Part shown: in pieces, positions 18,415-25,156 of the stretch
How the letters are laid out: each line of letters starts with the position of its first letter
Position numbering within the stretch: position 1 is the stretch's first letter
Assembly (NCBI GenBank): GCA_004299095.1
Contig: SCQQ01000066.1
Coordinates: 1 to 56,300 of the forward strand
Source: Burkholderiaceae bacterium
Lineage (GTDB): Bacteria; Pseudomonadota; Gammaproteobacteria; Burkholderiales; Burkholderiaceae_C
Length of the DNA stretch: 56,300 nucleotides
Reading direction: 5' to 3'
The notes under the pieces: model-generated
The model's database searches: none
What the model was told of the DNA's origin: nothing
Seen by the model: only the letters and a program-made list of their open reading frames with translations
Translations under genes and position numbers: made by a program

Positions 18415-19135
18415 TGATCATTGCTTCCCAGTGGCCGCCCGCGGCAAGCGCGGCAGCCGGTACCTTGACCGCCCAGCGCATGCGCGCGCCGGGCAGCACG
18501 TAGCCGAGCAGGCCGCGTGCCACTTCGTTGCGGTTGCCCGCGGCGTCGATGTAGGTCACGTCGGCGATCTGGGCGTGCGTGCCGCCGGCGTTGCTGACTT
18601 CGAGCAGCGTCTTGTCGCCCTCGCGCTGCAGCGTCCATTGCAGTTGCGGCGCAGTGGCCGCTGCCCCGGCCGGTTCGACGAACACCGGCATGGAGTAGCG
18701 CAGCACGTACTGCAGGCCTTTCTGGCCCGGCTTCTCGATCGGAAGTTCGTCCACGATCAAGCGGTAAGCCTGTTCGGCCCCGCCAGCGGGCGGCGCGCCC
18801 AGGCGGATTGCGCGGATCAGTTGGCGGTCGCCCGCGGCCAGCTCGATCATCGGCGGGCTCGCCAGCAGTTCGCGCGTCGGCACGAGCTTGTCGGCGTCGT
18901 CCTCCTGCGTCCAGCGGTACACGCGCACCTGGGCATGCACCACGTTTTCGCCGGTGTTGCTGAGCCACAGGCCGTCGGCCTGCTGCGTGGCTTTCAGGGT
19001 GAGCGAAACGGGGGAGACCTGCAGGCCGCTCGCGAATGCCGCGGTGCAGGCAAGCAGCGCGACGGCGCAGCCGGCGATGCACCGACGCAGGCGCAAGGCA
19101 GAGCGGGAAAAGGGACGATTTGATGCGTGGGACAT
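18368..19135 (-). CDS. Periplasmic pilus chaperone (CsuC-like)
   Basis: The 255-residue product begins at the ATG at 19135; an upstream ATG-containing extension is possible but would precede the basic start of the signal peptide. After the signal (cleavage near F-A-S-G) come two immunoglobulin-like domains: L-Q-V-S-P-V-S-L-T-L, then the conserved L-W-L-S-N-T-G-E strand, V-Y-R-W-T-Q-E and the central A-Y-R-L-I-V-D-E-L-P motif that in PapD/FimC-like chaperones marks the F-G region. The family donates a strand to pilin subunits, stabilises them and delivers them to the usher. It lies between the two pilin genes and the usher in the same direction. Confidence 0.93.
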   Translation of the reverse strand: MSHASNRPFSRSALRLRRCIAGCAVALLACTAAFASGLQVSPVSLTLKATQQADGLWLSNTGENVVHAQVRVYRWTQEDDADKLVPTRELLASPPMIELAAGDRQLIRAIRLGAPPAGGAEQAYRLIVDELPIEKPGQKGLQYVLRYSMPVFVEPAGAAATAPQLQWTLQREGDKTLLEVSNAGGTHAQIADVTYIDAAGNRNEVARGLLGYVLPGARMRWAVKVPAAALAAGGHWEAMINGNTNQSIALAGPAR

Positions 19136-19175
19136 GGGAATGCCAATCAGATCGAACACCAGCACTCTGGGCCGA

Positions 19176-19697
19176 TCAGTAATGTACGTTGACGGTCACG
19201 GTATCGGCATACGCGTCGGACCTGAAGTTGACTGTGGTCACCTGCGCATACGCCGAAAACGAAAGTGCCTGCGCTGCGGCCATGCCTTTGCCCGTGCCCG
19301 CCACGCCGTTGCCGCGATGCGTGCTGGTGGCCTTGTTGCCCCAGGTCTGCGTCAACGCGGCATTCGAATAAAGCCGGTACGGTACCTTGTTGGTGTTTCC
19401 TGTGGTCGCACCGCCCATCGTGCCGCGGCCGCTGGTGTTGCCGTTCGATGGCGCGAGGCCGATGAAGAACGGCGTTTTCTTCGAGCAGTTGACGCCGATC
19501 GTGGTGCTGCCGCTGTAATTCACGGTGCCCGTGCGGGCCGCAACCGAGCCGAGATCGATGTCCAGGGGCGCCGCACTCACCATGCATGCTCCGATAACGG
19601 TCATCTGAACGTAGAAGGTCGAGGTTGCAGGCACGGCGTGGGCAACACCGGAGGTGATCGCCGTCATGGCGAGCCCTGCGATCGGTCGCATGGTCAT
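19176..19697 (-). CDS. Spore coat U-domain pilin subunit
   Basis: A 173-residue pilin read from the ATG at 19697, preceded by the strong ribosome binding site aggagg. A signal peptide ends near V-A-H-A. The mature part is one SCPU domain: F-Y-V-Q-M-T-V-I-G-A-C, L-D-I-D-L-G-S-V, N-C-S-K-K-T-P-F-F-I-G-L-A-P-S-N-G and the C-terminal A-D-T-V-T-V-N-V-H-Y. The two cysteines should form the domain disulfide. It is close to the product of the next gene and could be a minor or adaptor subunit of the fibre (CsuA/CsuB role). It lies 40 bases upstream of the chaperone gene. Confidence 0.88.
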   Translation of the reverse strand: MTMRPIAGLAMTAITSGVAHAVPATSTFYVQMTVIGACMVSAAPLDIDLGSVAARTGTVNYSGSTTIGVNCSKKTPFFIGLAPSNGNTSGRGTMGGATTGNTNKVPYRLYSNAALTQTWGNKATSTHRGNGVAGTGKGMAAAQALSFSAYAQVTTVNFRSDAYADTVTVNVHY

Positions 19698-19872
19698 GAG
19701 TAGCCTCCTGTGTGGTTCGCGGTACCCGCGCGAGCTTGCGCGGACACCAGGGGTGTGGAAACGAATCGGACGATCGGACCGACGCGGGGATGGGCGCGCC
19801 GGCATTGTTCCGGCGGCGCTGCGCCACCGGAGCAGGCTGGCGCAGCGAGATCCGGCCGTTCGCCGCCGGCGA

Positions 19873-20409
19873 TCAATAGTTGACGTTGACGGTCACGGTG
19901 TCGGTGTAGATGTCGGGTTTGTAGTCCGAGCTTGTCGCTTGTACATACGCGATGAATGACACAGCATTGGCGCTAGCCATGCCGGCACCGGTGCCAGATT
20001 CACCGTTGCCTGCGCTGGAACTGGTTGCGGTATTGCCCCATACGGTGGAGAAGCCCGCGTCCTGATACAGCGTGTACGGCACCTTGTCGGTATTGCCGCC
20101 GGTGCCCGACATCGCGCCGACGCCGAGGGTATTGGCATTGGAGGGCGCCAGACCGACGTAGAACGGCGTCTTGTTCGAGCAGTTGACCTTGAAGGTCGTG
20201 CTGCCGTTTGCGGTGGTGAGTGCGGTTGTCGTCGCTGCAAAAGTACCGAGATTGATGAGTGATGGCGTCGGAGCAGAGGTGACTGCGCAGACTGACGTAA
20301 TGGTCATTTGCACTTGGAAGCTTGACTTGACGGTAGTGGCCTGAGCACTGACAGCACCGAAACCCAACGCGACCACCGCGGCAGCGGCAATAAAGTTTTT
20401 GACTTGCAT
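19873..20409 (-). CDS. Spore coat U-domain pilin, probable major subunit
   Basis: The 178-residue product has a clean signal peptide (V-K-N-F-I-A-A-A-A-V-V-A-L-G-F, cleavage after A-Q-A) and one SCPU domain. Landmarks are F-Q-V-Q-M-T-I-T-S-V-C, I-N-L-G-T-F, N-C-S-N-K-T-P-F-Y-V-G-L-A-P-S-N and the C-terminal Y-T-D-T-V-T-V-N-V-N-Y. As the first gene after the promoter, it is the likely main fibre subunit (CsuA/B role). A ribosome binding site (gagggaat) precedes the ATG. A 175-base gap with no evident gene separates it from the second pilin gene; this gap could host an attenuating structure that gives more of the major subunit, but I see no clear terminator. Confidence 0.88.
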   Translation of the reverse strand: MQVKNFIAAAAVVALGFGAVSAQATTVKSSFQVQMTITSVCAVTSAPTPSLINLGTFAATTTALTTANGSTTFKVNCSNKTPFYVGLAPSNANTLGVGAMSGTGGNTDKVPYTLYQDAGFSTVWGNTATSSSAGNGESGTGAGMASANAVSFIAYVQATSSDYKPDIYTDTVTVNVNY

Positions 20410-20480
20410 GTGAATTCCCTCTCGAAAATTAAAAATTGACTACTGGTGACACAACGTGCGTCGCCGCACACCTTCCATCA

Positions 20481-20497
20481 AGCAAGCGGCGTGCCAG
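20481..20497 (-). promoter_or_regulatory. Sigma-54 (RpoN) promoter of the chaperone-usher operon
   Basis: Read on the minus strand the sequence is CTGGCACG-CCGC-TTGCT. It matches the RpoN consensus (YTGGCACG-N4-TTGCW) at every position, including the GG (-24) and GC (-12) at the right spacing. Transcription should start about 12 bases on, near 20470, leaving a leader of about 60 bases before the first pilin gene. RpoN promoters need an AAA+ activator, and no gene for one lies in this window. Confidence 0.88.
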
Positions 20498-20514
20498 ATC
20501 GTGAAAACGGACAT

Positions 20515-20532
20515 TTCACCTTTGTGAATCAC
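20515..20532. promoter_or_regulatory. Overlapping dyads upstream of the sigma-54 promoter
   Basis: TTCAC-CTTT-GTGAA (20515-20528) is a perfect five-base inverted repeat. It overlaps a second palindrome GTGA-A-TCAC (20524-20532). They lie about 20-35 bases upstream of the -24 element. They could bind a regulator, but activator sites for RpoN usually lie 80-150 bases upstream, so a repressor or IHF-like accessory role is just as possible. Confidence 0.35.
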
Positions 20533-21127
20533 CATTCAAATTAGTCTTGGCACGCGATCTTCCGTGACGGATGGCTGTCGAGAATTCATGCCATGAAACA
20601 ACTGGCATTGACGTGCATGTGCCAATCGGGTTCGATGTCCAATGTCTGTACCGGCGCTTGCAGTGCTGTCGGGGGAAGTGGTCACGGCTGCCTGCTGTGG
20701 GAAAGGCCTGCGACTGGTTTCCATGCGGCCCTTCTCCTTTATTCCGGAGTCGGAAATCGAAGGAGCGCGTTTTGCCGAAGAACGTCAGGAGATCCTCGAG
20801 ATGAAGAACCGTCGTCCCCGCGAAGCCCGTCCTCGGCCTCGATCGGGGCCTCAGGTGTGCCGGCAATTCCCAAGGAAGGCACTGGATCCTCGCCTTCGCG
20901 GGGAGGAAGCTGTATCACGCTCGCGCGCGGATGACGAGGGAAGGGGGGTCGCCTTTGTTTCGACCACCGTGCAAGTCAGGCCAGGGTCACGCTTGCTGTG
21001 TTGCGGGAAGCGAAGACGCGAACGTCGCTCTGCGGGGAAGATCGCGGGATCCGACGGCTGTCGGCTTGCGGGAACTCGCAGGGTGATGCCAGCGCCCACC
21101 GCGACGGCCGAGCGGGCGCGGTGCGGC
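20533..21127. other. Long intergenic region without a gene
   Basis: About 600 bases between the pilus operon and the GST gene hold no supported coding sequence. A frame is open on the plus strand from 20642 to 22258 but it runs antisense through the GST gene and reads as Arg-rich shadow sequence. The region contains a REP-like inverted repeat (listed separately). Confidence 0.55.
20811..20903. repeat. REP-like inverted repeat
   Basis: The arms are CCCCGCGAAG (20816-20825) and CTTCGCGGGG (20894-20903). The wording gtcgtccccgcgaag ... cactggatcctcgccttcgcgggga is the typical pattern of extragenic palindromic repeats scattered through high-GC proteobacterial genomes. The two arms are 68 bases apart, longer than a simple REP hairpin, so this may be a decayed pair of elements. 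Confidence 0.45.
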
Positions 21128-21829
21128 TTAGCCCGCCGGAATCAGCAACCCGCGCTGCACCGCCGGTCGCGCGAGGAACGCGTCGAGCACGCGTTGCACC
21201 TGCGTGAAACGCTCGAACCGCACCAGCTCGCGCGCCTCGTAGAAACCGATCAGGTTGCGCACCCACGGGAAGATGGCGATGTCGGCAATGGTGTAGTCGC
21301 GGCCGAGCATCCAGTCGTGCCCCTGCAGGTGCCGGTCCAGCACGCCCAGCAGGCGCGCGCTCTCATTGACATAGCGGTCGCGCGGCCGCTTGTCCTCGAA
21401 ATCCTTGCCGCCGAATTTGTTGAAGAAGCCCACCTGCCCGAACATCGGGCCCACGCCGCCCATCTGGAACATCAGCCATTGCAGCGTGTGGTAGCGCGCC
21501 GCCGGGTCTTGCGGCAGGAAGCGGCCGGTCTTCTCCGCCAGGTAAATCAGGATGGCGCCCGATTCGAACAGCGCCAACGGCTGGCCGCCGGGTCCGTTGG
21601 GATCGAGGATGGCCGGGATCTTGTTGTTCGGGTTGAGCGACAGGAATTCGGGCGAGAGCTGGTCTTTGGCGTCGAAACTCACGCGGTGCACTTCGTACGG
21701 CAGCCCGGTTTCCTCCAGCATGATGGAGGCTTTCACGCCGTTGGGCGTGGCGAGCGAATAGAGCTGCAGGCGGTCCGGGTGCAGCGCCGGCCATTTGTGC
21801 GTGATGGGGAAATCCGGGAGTGCCGTCAT
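21128..21829 (-). CDS. Glutathione S-transferase, YghU/YfcG-like
   Basis: From the ATG at 21829 the product has 233 residues. The N-terminal thioredoxin-like domain shows L-Y-S-L-A-T-P-N-G-V-K-A-S-I-M-L-E-E (the nu-class wording), cis-Pro in N-N-K-I-P-A-I and the glutathione-binding L-F-E-S-G-A-I-L-I-Y-L-A. The helical C-terminal domain includes G-R-D-Y-T-I-A-D-I-A-I-F-P-W. Family knowledge: YghU and YfcG use two glutathiones or GSSG and show disulfide reductase and organic peroxide activity rather than classical conjugation. The gene diverges from the Cys-rich ABC operon across about 270 bases, so a shared thiol-related role is conceivable, though this is context only. Confidence 0.9.
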   Translation of the reverse strand: MTALPDFPITHKWPALHPDRLQLYSLATPNGVKASIMLEETGLPYEVHRVSFDAKDQLSPEFLSLNPNNKIPAILDPNGPGGQPLALFESGAILIYLAEKTGRFLPQDPAARYHTLQWLMFQMGGVGPMFGQVGFFNKFGGKDFEDKRPRDRYVNESARLLGVLDRHLQGHDWMLGRDYTIADIAIFPWVRNLIGFYEARELVRFERFTQVQRVLDAFLARPAVQRGLLIPAG

Positions 21830-22033
21830 GCGGCCGATGATAGCGAGCGGGCGCTGTGCCACTCGGCCATCGGGTGGCCGGCGCGCCGGCGTATTCGCCC
21901 CGCCTCCTGCCAGCGCGCCCCGCACGGAGCGCTGGACGCCTTCCCGGGTTTTTGTGGTCGGGACTCTTCGATTGCGCGTCGCAAGCTGCTGTTCGCATTC
22001 CTTCCTATATATCAATATATGGGCATAACGATT

Positions 22034-22048
22034 ATCTATTTCATAGAT
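22034..22048. promoter_or_regulatory. Candidate operator dyad upstream of the ABC operon
   Basis: ATCTAT-TTC-ATAGAT is a perfect six-base inverted repeat in an unusually AT-rich leader (about 22000-22065), about 55 bases before the start of the binding-protein gene. CATAAT at 22052-22057 could be a -10 box, which would place the dyad over the spacer and -35 region, a normal place for a repressor or a MerR-type activator. No regulator gene lies beside the operon. Confidence 0.4.
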
Positions 22049-22100
22049 TCTCATAATTTGACTAACATCCCTCGCAGACATTCAGGGAGGTGTTTCAAAT

Positions 22101-23171
22101 ATGAGTCATTGCTGCGATGGCGGCGGCGCCAGCCGAAAAGAGCCGGGAACGGGAATCGTGAGCCGCGGCATCAGCCGGCGCGCGCTGCTGCAGCGCCTGA
22201 GCGCGACCATGGGTGCCGCAGCCGCTGTGGCCGCGCTGCCTGCGTATGCGGCCGATGACAAGAAGCACCTGAAGCTGGCGTTCTGCAGCCAGCTTCTGTG
22301 CGTGGTGCCGTATGAAGTGACACGCGCCGCCGGCTTCTTCGCCGACCAAGGGCTGGACGTGCAACTGGTGTACAGCCGCGGCGGCTCGGCGGCGCTGCAG
22401 GCGCTCAATTCCGGCGGCGTGGATTACGCGGCGACCTCATTCGACGCGGCGCTGAATGCATTTGCGCACAAGGCCGACATCCAGCGTTTTGCCGAAACCG
22501 GCCGCCTGCCATTGTTCGCGTTGGCGACCGGACCGAAAACCGCATCGGCCATCCAGCACATCAGCGACTTGAAAGGCAAGACGGTGGGCGTGGCGCAGCT
22601 CGGCAACGCCGATTACGCGCTCACGCTGTTCCTGCTGAAGCAGGCGGGCGTCGATCCCAAGACGGTGCAGTTCGCGACGCTCGGGCCGAACCTGTACGAC
22701 GCGCTGCGCCTGGGGCAGGTCGACGCCGGCATGGTGCAGGAGCCGGGGCTCACGCTGCTGCAGCGCCAGGGCGCACGCGTGCTGGCGAACCTGATGGACT
22801 TGAAGGACGCCGATCACTATTTGGGCGGGCCGTACGCCTTCATGGGCGTGGCCATCCGCAAGGGTGAACTGGGCCAGCGCCAGGACGAAATGAAGAAGAT
22901 GGGCAAGGCGCTGGCGGCGGGCCTGGAATACACCAAGACAGCGCCGATTGCCGATCTGATCAAGGCGTTGCCTTCCGCGCTCATCGCGGGCGGCAACACC
23001 GAAGTGCTGGCATCCGCACTGAATGCGCACCGCGAGTCGCTGTACCCGTCCAAGGTGCAAATCGACCGCGCCGCCTGCGAGCGCGTGCTGCAGACGCAGC
23101 TCGACGCCGGCATCCTGAAGCAGACGGTGGACCTGGACGCGATCCTCGATACCTCGGTTCTGGGGGCGTGA
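22101..23171 (+). CDS. ABC transporter substrate-binding protein, NitT/TauT type, Cys-rich
   Basis: The 356-residue product has a Tat-like signal: S-R-R-A-L-L-Q-R-L at residues 25-33, a hydrophobic stretch and cleavage near A-Y-A (about 50). The N-terminus before the twin arginines carries a Cys pair (S-H-C-C-D-G-G-G). The mature protein has the SsuA/ThiY-type fold pattern: L-K-L-A-F-C-S-Q-L-L-C-V-V-P, A-A-G-F-F-A-D-Q-G-L-D-V-Q-L-V, L-N-S-G-G-V-D-Y-A-A, L-K-G-K-T-V-G-V and G-Q-V-D-A-G-M-V-Q-E-P-G. Cys62 and Cys67 lie in the first loop, where this family contacts ligand, and the family does not usually have them. It is therefore likely to bind a thiophilic ligand. The ribosome binding site gggagg supports the ATG at 22101. 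It heads a five-gene operon. Confidence 0.85.
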   Translation: MSHCCDGGGASRKEPGTGIVSRGISRRALLQRLSATMGAAAAVAALPAYAADDKKHLKLAFCSQLLCVVPYEVTRAAGFFADQGLDVQLVYSRGGSAALQALNSGGVDYAATSFDAALNAFAHKADIQRFAETGRLPLFALATGPKTASAIQHISDLKGKTVGVAQLGNADYALTLFLLKQAGVDPKTVQFATLGPNLYDALRLGQVDAGMVQEPGLTLLQRQGARVLANLMDLKDADHYLGGPYAFMGVAIRKGELGQRQDEMKKMGKALAAGLEYTKTAPIADLIKALPSALIAGGNTEVLASALNAHRESLYPSKVQIDRAACERVLQTQLDAGILKQTVDLDAILDTSVLGA

Positions 23172-23953
23172 TGCTCGATATCTCGAAGTTGACCTTCGGC
23201 TACGGCAGCGCCGAGCCGGTGCTGGAAAACGTGAGTTTCGGCGTGGAGCGTGGCGAATTCGTTTGCCTGATCGGCCCGTCGGGCTGCGGCAAGAGCACGC
23301 TGCTGCGCATCGTCATGGGACTGGCGCAAGCGCGCAGCGGCATCTTCAAGCTGGACGTGGATCGGCGCGACGTCGGCTTCCTGTTCCAGAGCAACGCGCT
23401 GCTGCCGTGGCGCACGGCGCGCGAGAACGTGGCGCTCGGCCTGCGCGCACGCGGTGCAACGCGCCAGGCCGCCGGCGTGGAAGCCGATCATTGGCTGGAA
23501 TCGGTCGGCCTGGCCGGCCTGGGCGAGCGCTACCCGCGCGAGCTCTCGGGCGGGCAGTGCAAGCGCGTGTCGATCGCGCAGGTGCTGGCGCTCAAGCCCC
23601 AGTTGCTGCTGATGGATGAGCCGTTTGCCTCGCTCGATGCGATCGTGCGCCGCTACATCACCGAGGATTTGCTCGCCTGGGTGGAAAGCGCGCAAACCAC
23701 GGTGCTGATGGTGACGCACGACCTGGAAGAAGCCGCGTCGATTTCGGACCGCGTGGTGATGATGAGCAACGGCCCGCGGGCGCGCGTGAAGGCCACCTTC
23801 GATGTGCCGTTCGGGCGCCCGCGCGACTTGGAGCACGTGCGCGAATCGCGCGGCTACGCATCGCTGGTGGCGCGGCTCTGGGGCGCGTTGTCCGAGGAAA
23901 TCCACGTTCCGCGCCGCAGCGCGCAACCGGCGCCCGCTGCACTGGCCGCCTGA
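23171..23953 (+). CDS. ABC transporter ATP-binding protein, NitT/TauT type
   Basis: The 260-residue ATPase has Walker A G-P-S-G-C-G-K-S-T at 35-43, a Q-loop in F-L-F-Q-S-N-A-L-L-P-W-R, the signature L-S-G-G-Q-C-K-R-V-S near residue 121, Walker B L-L-L-M-D-E-P-F-A-S-L-D near 138-149 and the H-loop V-T-H-D. The P-W-R after the Q-loop is typical of nitrate/sulfonate/taurine/thiamine-precursor importers. It drives import through the permease encoded next. The ATG overlaps the stop of the binding-protein gene (TGATG); a GTG one codon earlier is possible. Confidence 0.93.
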   Translation: MLDISKLTFGYGSAEPVLENVSFGVERGEFVCLIGPSGCGKSTLLRIVMGLAQARSGIFKLDVDRRDVGFLFQSNALLPWRTARENVALGLRARGATRQAAGVEADHWLESVGLAGLGERYPRELSGGQCKRVSIAQVLALKPQLLLMDEPFASLDAIVRRYITEDLLAWVESAQTTVLMVTHDLEEAASISDRVVMMSNGPRARVKATFDVPFGRPRDLEHVRESRGYASLVARLWGALSEEIHVPRRSAQPAPAALAA

Positions 23954-23975
23954 TTTTTTTCAAATTCCTCCGATC

Positions 23976-24743
23976 ATGAAATATCCCGGCCGCGCCGGCC
24001 TTTATCTGCGCCGCACGCTGGCGCTGGTCGCGGTGCTGATCTTCTGGCAGGCGGGCGTGGGCCTGCTGCACTGGATCAACCCGTTCTACCTGCCGGCGCC
24101 TTCGGCCATCGCCGCCACCCTCTACACGCTGTTTGCCGACGGCAGCATTTACACGCACCTGGAAGCCACCTTCGGCGCGGCGCTGGCCGGACTGGCGCTG
24201 GGACTCGCGACCGGCATCGTGCTGGGCTTCGTGGCCGCACTGGTGCCTCGGCTCGCGGAATTGCTGGAACCGGTGATGGTGCTTTTCAACGCCATACCGC
24301 GCGTGATCCTGGCGCCGCTTTTCATCATCTGGCTTGGCATCGGGCTGCCTTCCAAGATCGCGCTTTCGTTCATCCTGGTGGTGGTGATCATCTTTTTCTC
24401 GGTCTACAACGGCATCCGCGACGTCGATCGGCAACTGGTCGAGCGTGTGAAAACGCTGGGCGGCGGCACCGGCATGCTGATTCGCGACGTGTATATCCCG
24501 TCGGTGGTCTCCTGGGTCATGGGCAATCTGAAGGTGGCACTGGGATTTGCCTTTACCGGCGCCGTGGTGGGCGAGTTCGTGGCATCGACCCGCGGGCTGG
24601 GCTATCTGCTGGCGTTTGCGCAGTCGACCTACAACGCGGCGCTCAGCTTTGCCTTGATCGTGATCGTGGCCGCCGTGGTGATGCTACTGTTTGCCGGCGC
24701 GGCGCGGCTGGAGCGGCGCCTGCTGCGCTGGAAGTATTCGTGA
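23976..24743 (+). CDS. ABC transporter permease, NitT/TauT type
   Basis: A 255-residue membrane protein with about six helices of the BPD_transp_1 (SsuC/TauC-like) type. It starts with R-A-G-L-Y-L-R-R-T-L-A-L-V-A-V-L and the early motif F-Y-L-P-A-P-S-A-I. The cytoplasmic ATPase-coupling loop is visible as V-E-R-V-K-T-L-G-G-G-T-G-M-L-I-R-D-V-Y-I-P, and a later G-A-V-V-G-E-F-V-A-S-T-R-G-L-G-Y is the family's conserved stretch. The start at 23976 is the ATG of gatcatgaaa, 22 bases after the ATPase stop. It ends in an overlap with the next start (GTGA), tying the small cytoplasmic proteins to the transporter. Confidence 0.92.
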   Translation: MKYPGRAGLYLRRTLALVAVLIFWQAGVGLLHWINPFYLPAPSAIAATLYTLFADGSIYTHLEATFGAALAGLALGLATGIVLGFVAALVPRLAELLEPVMVLFNAIPRVILAPLFIIWLGIGLPSKIALSFILVVVIIFFSVYNGIRDVDRQLVERVKTLGGGTGMLIRDVYIPSVVSWVMGNLKVALGFAFTGAVVGEFVASTRGLGYLLAFAQSTYNAALSFALIVIVAAVVMLLFAGAARLERRLLRWKYS

Positions 24744-25156
24744 GCGCGTGCTGTTCCGAGGTCGGCAGCGCCTTGCGCCTGGCGCCGTTCGATTGCTTCC
24801 AGCGCGGTTTGGCCACGCGGCGCTTGCCGCGCCTGGCGATCGTCGGCCAACGCGTGGCCGGGCCGGATGGCCTGTGGGCGCAATTCAGCGTGCGGGTGCA
24901 GCGGCATCGACTGGCGGAGCTGCGCTTTGCCTGTGCGTCGTGTACCACGCTGATTGCCTGCTGCGAGGCGCTCGCCGAGTTGAATCGCGGCTGCGTACCG
25001 GATTCCATTTGCGTGCTGGACGCCGAAGCGCTCCGGGTGCGCCTGCCCGGCGTGCCGCGCGACAAATGGGATCGCGCCGCCCTCGCCGTGGCGGCCTTGC
25101 GCGCGGCGTTGGCGCCAGTCAAACGGTCGATTCTCGTTGCGCCGGAGGACGCGTGA
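24740..25156 (+). CDS. Divergent IscU/NifU-fold protein, Cys-rich
   Basis: The 138-residue product (GTG start overlapping the permease stop) has nine cysteines: 4, 5, 19, 65, 68, 74, 75, 85 and 91. The centre, L-A-E-L-R-F-A-C-A-S-C-T-T-L-I-A-C-C-E-A-L-A-E-L, aligns in pattern with the second-Cys helix of iron-sulfur scaffolds (F-x-x-x-G-C-x-x-A-I-A-S-S-S-x-x-T-E-L). The first scaffold cysteine (C-G-D) is replaced by ordinary residues (G-L-W-A-Q-F-S-V), and the H-C motif after it corresponds to D-K-W-D-R. New cysteines (C-x-x-C, C-C, and an N-terminal C-C) appear instead. I infer a repurposed fold that handles a thiophilic metal or a sulfur species delivered by the importer. A standard scaffold role is unlikely. 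Confidence 0.65.
   Translation: MSACCSEVGSALRLAPFDCFQRGLATRRLPRLAIVGQRVAGPDGLWAQFSVRVQRHRLAELRFACASCTTLIACCEALAELNRGCVPDSICVLDAEALRVRLPGVPRDKWDRAALAVAALRAALAPVKRSILVAPEDA

Noticed and set aside
20546-20562. Second sigma-54-like word (TTGGCACG) on the plus strand
   Set aside because: The -12 part reads CTTCC instead of TTGCW, and no gene follows in that direction for several hundred bases.
20642-22258. 538-codon open frame on the plus strand
   Set aside because: It spans the intergenic region, the antisense of the GST gene and the start of the ABC operon in a different frame. No domain pattern.
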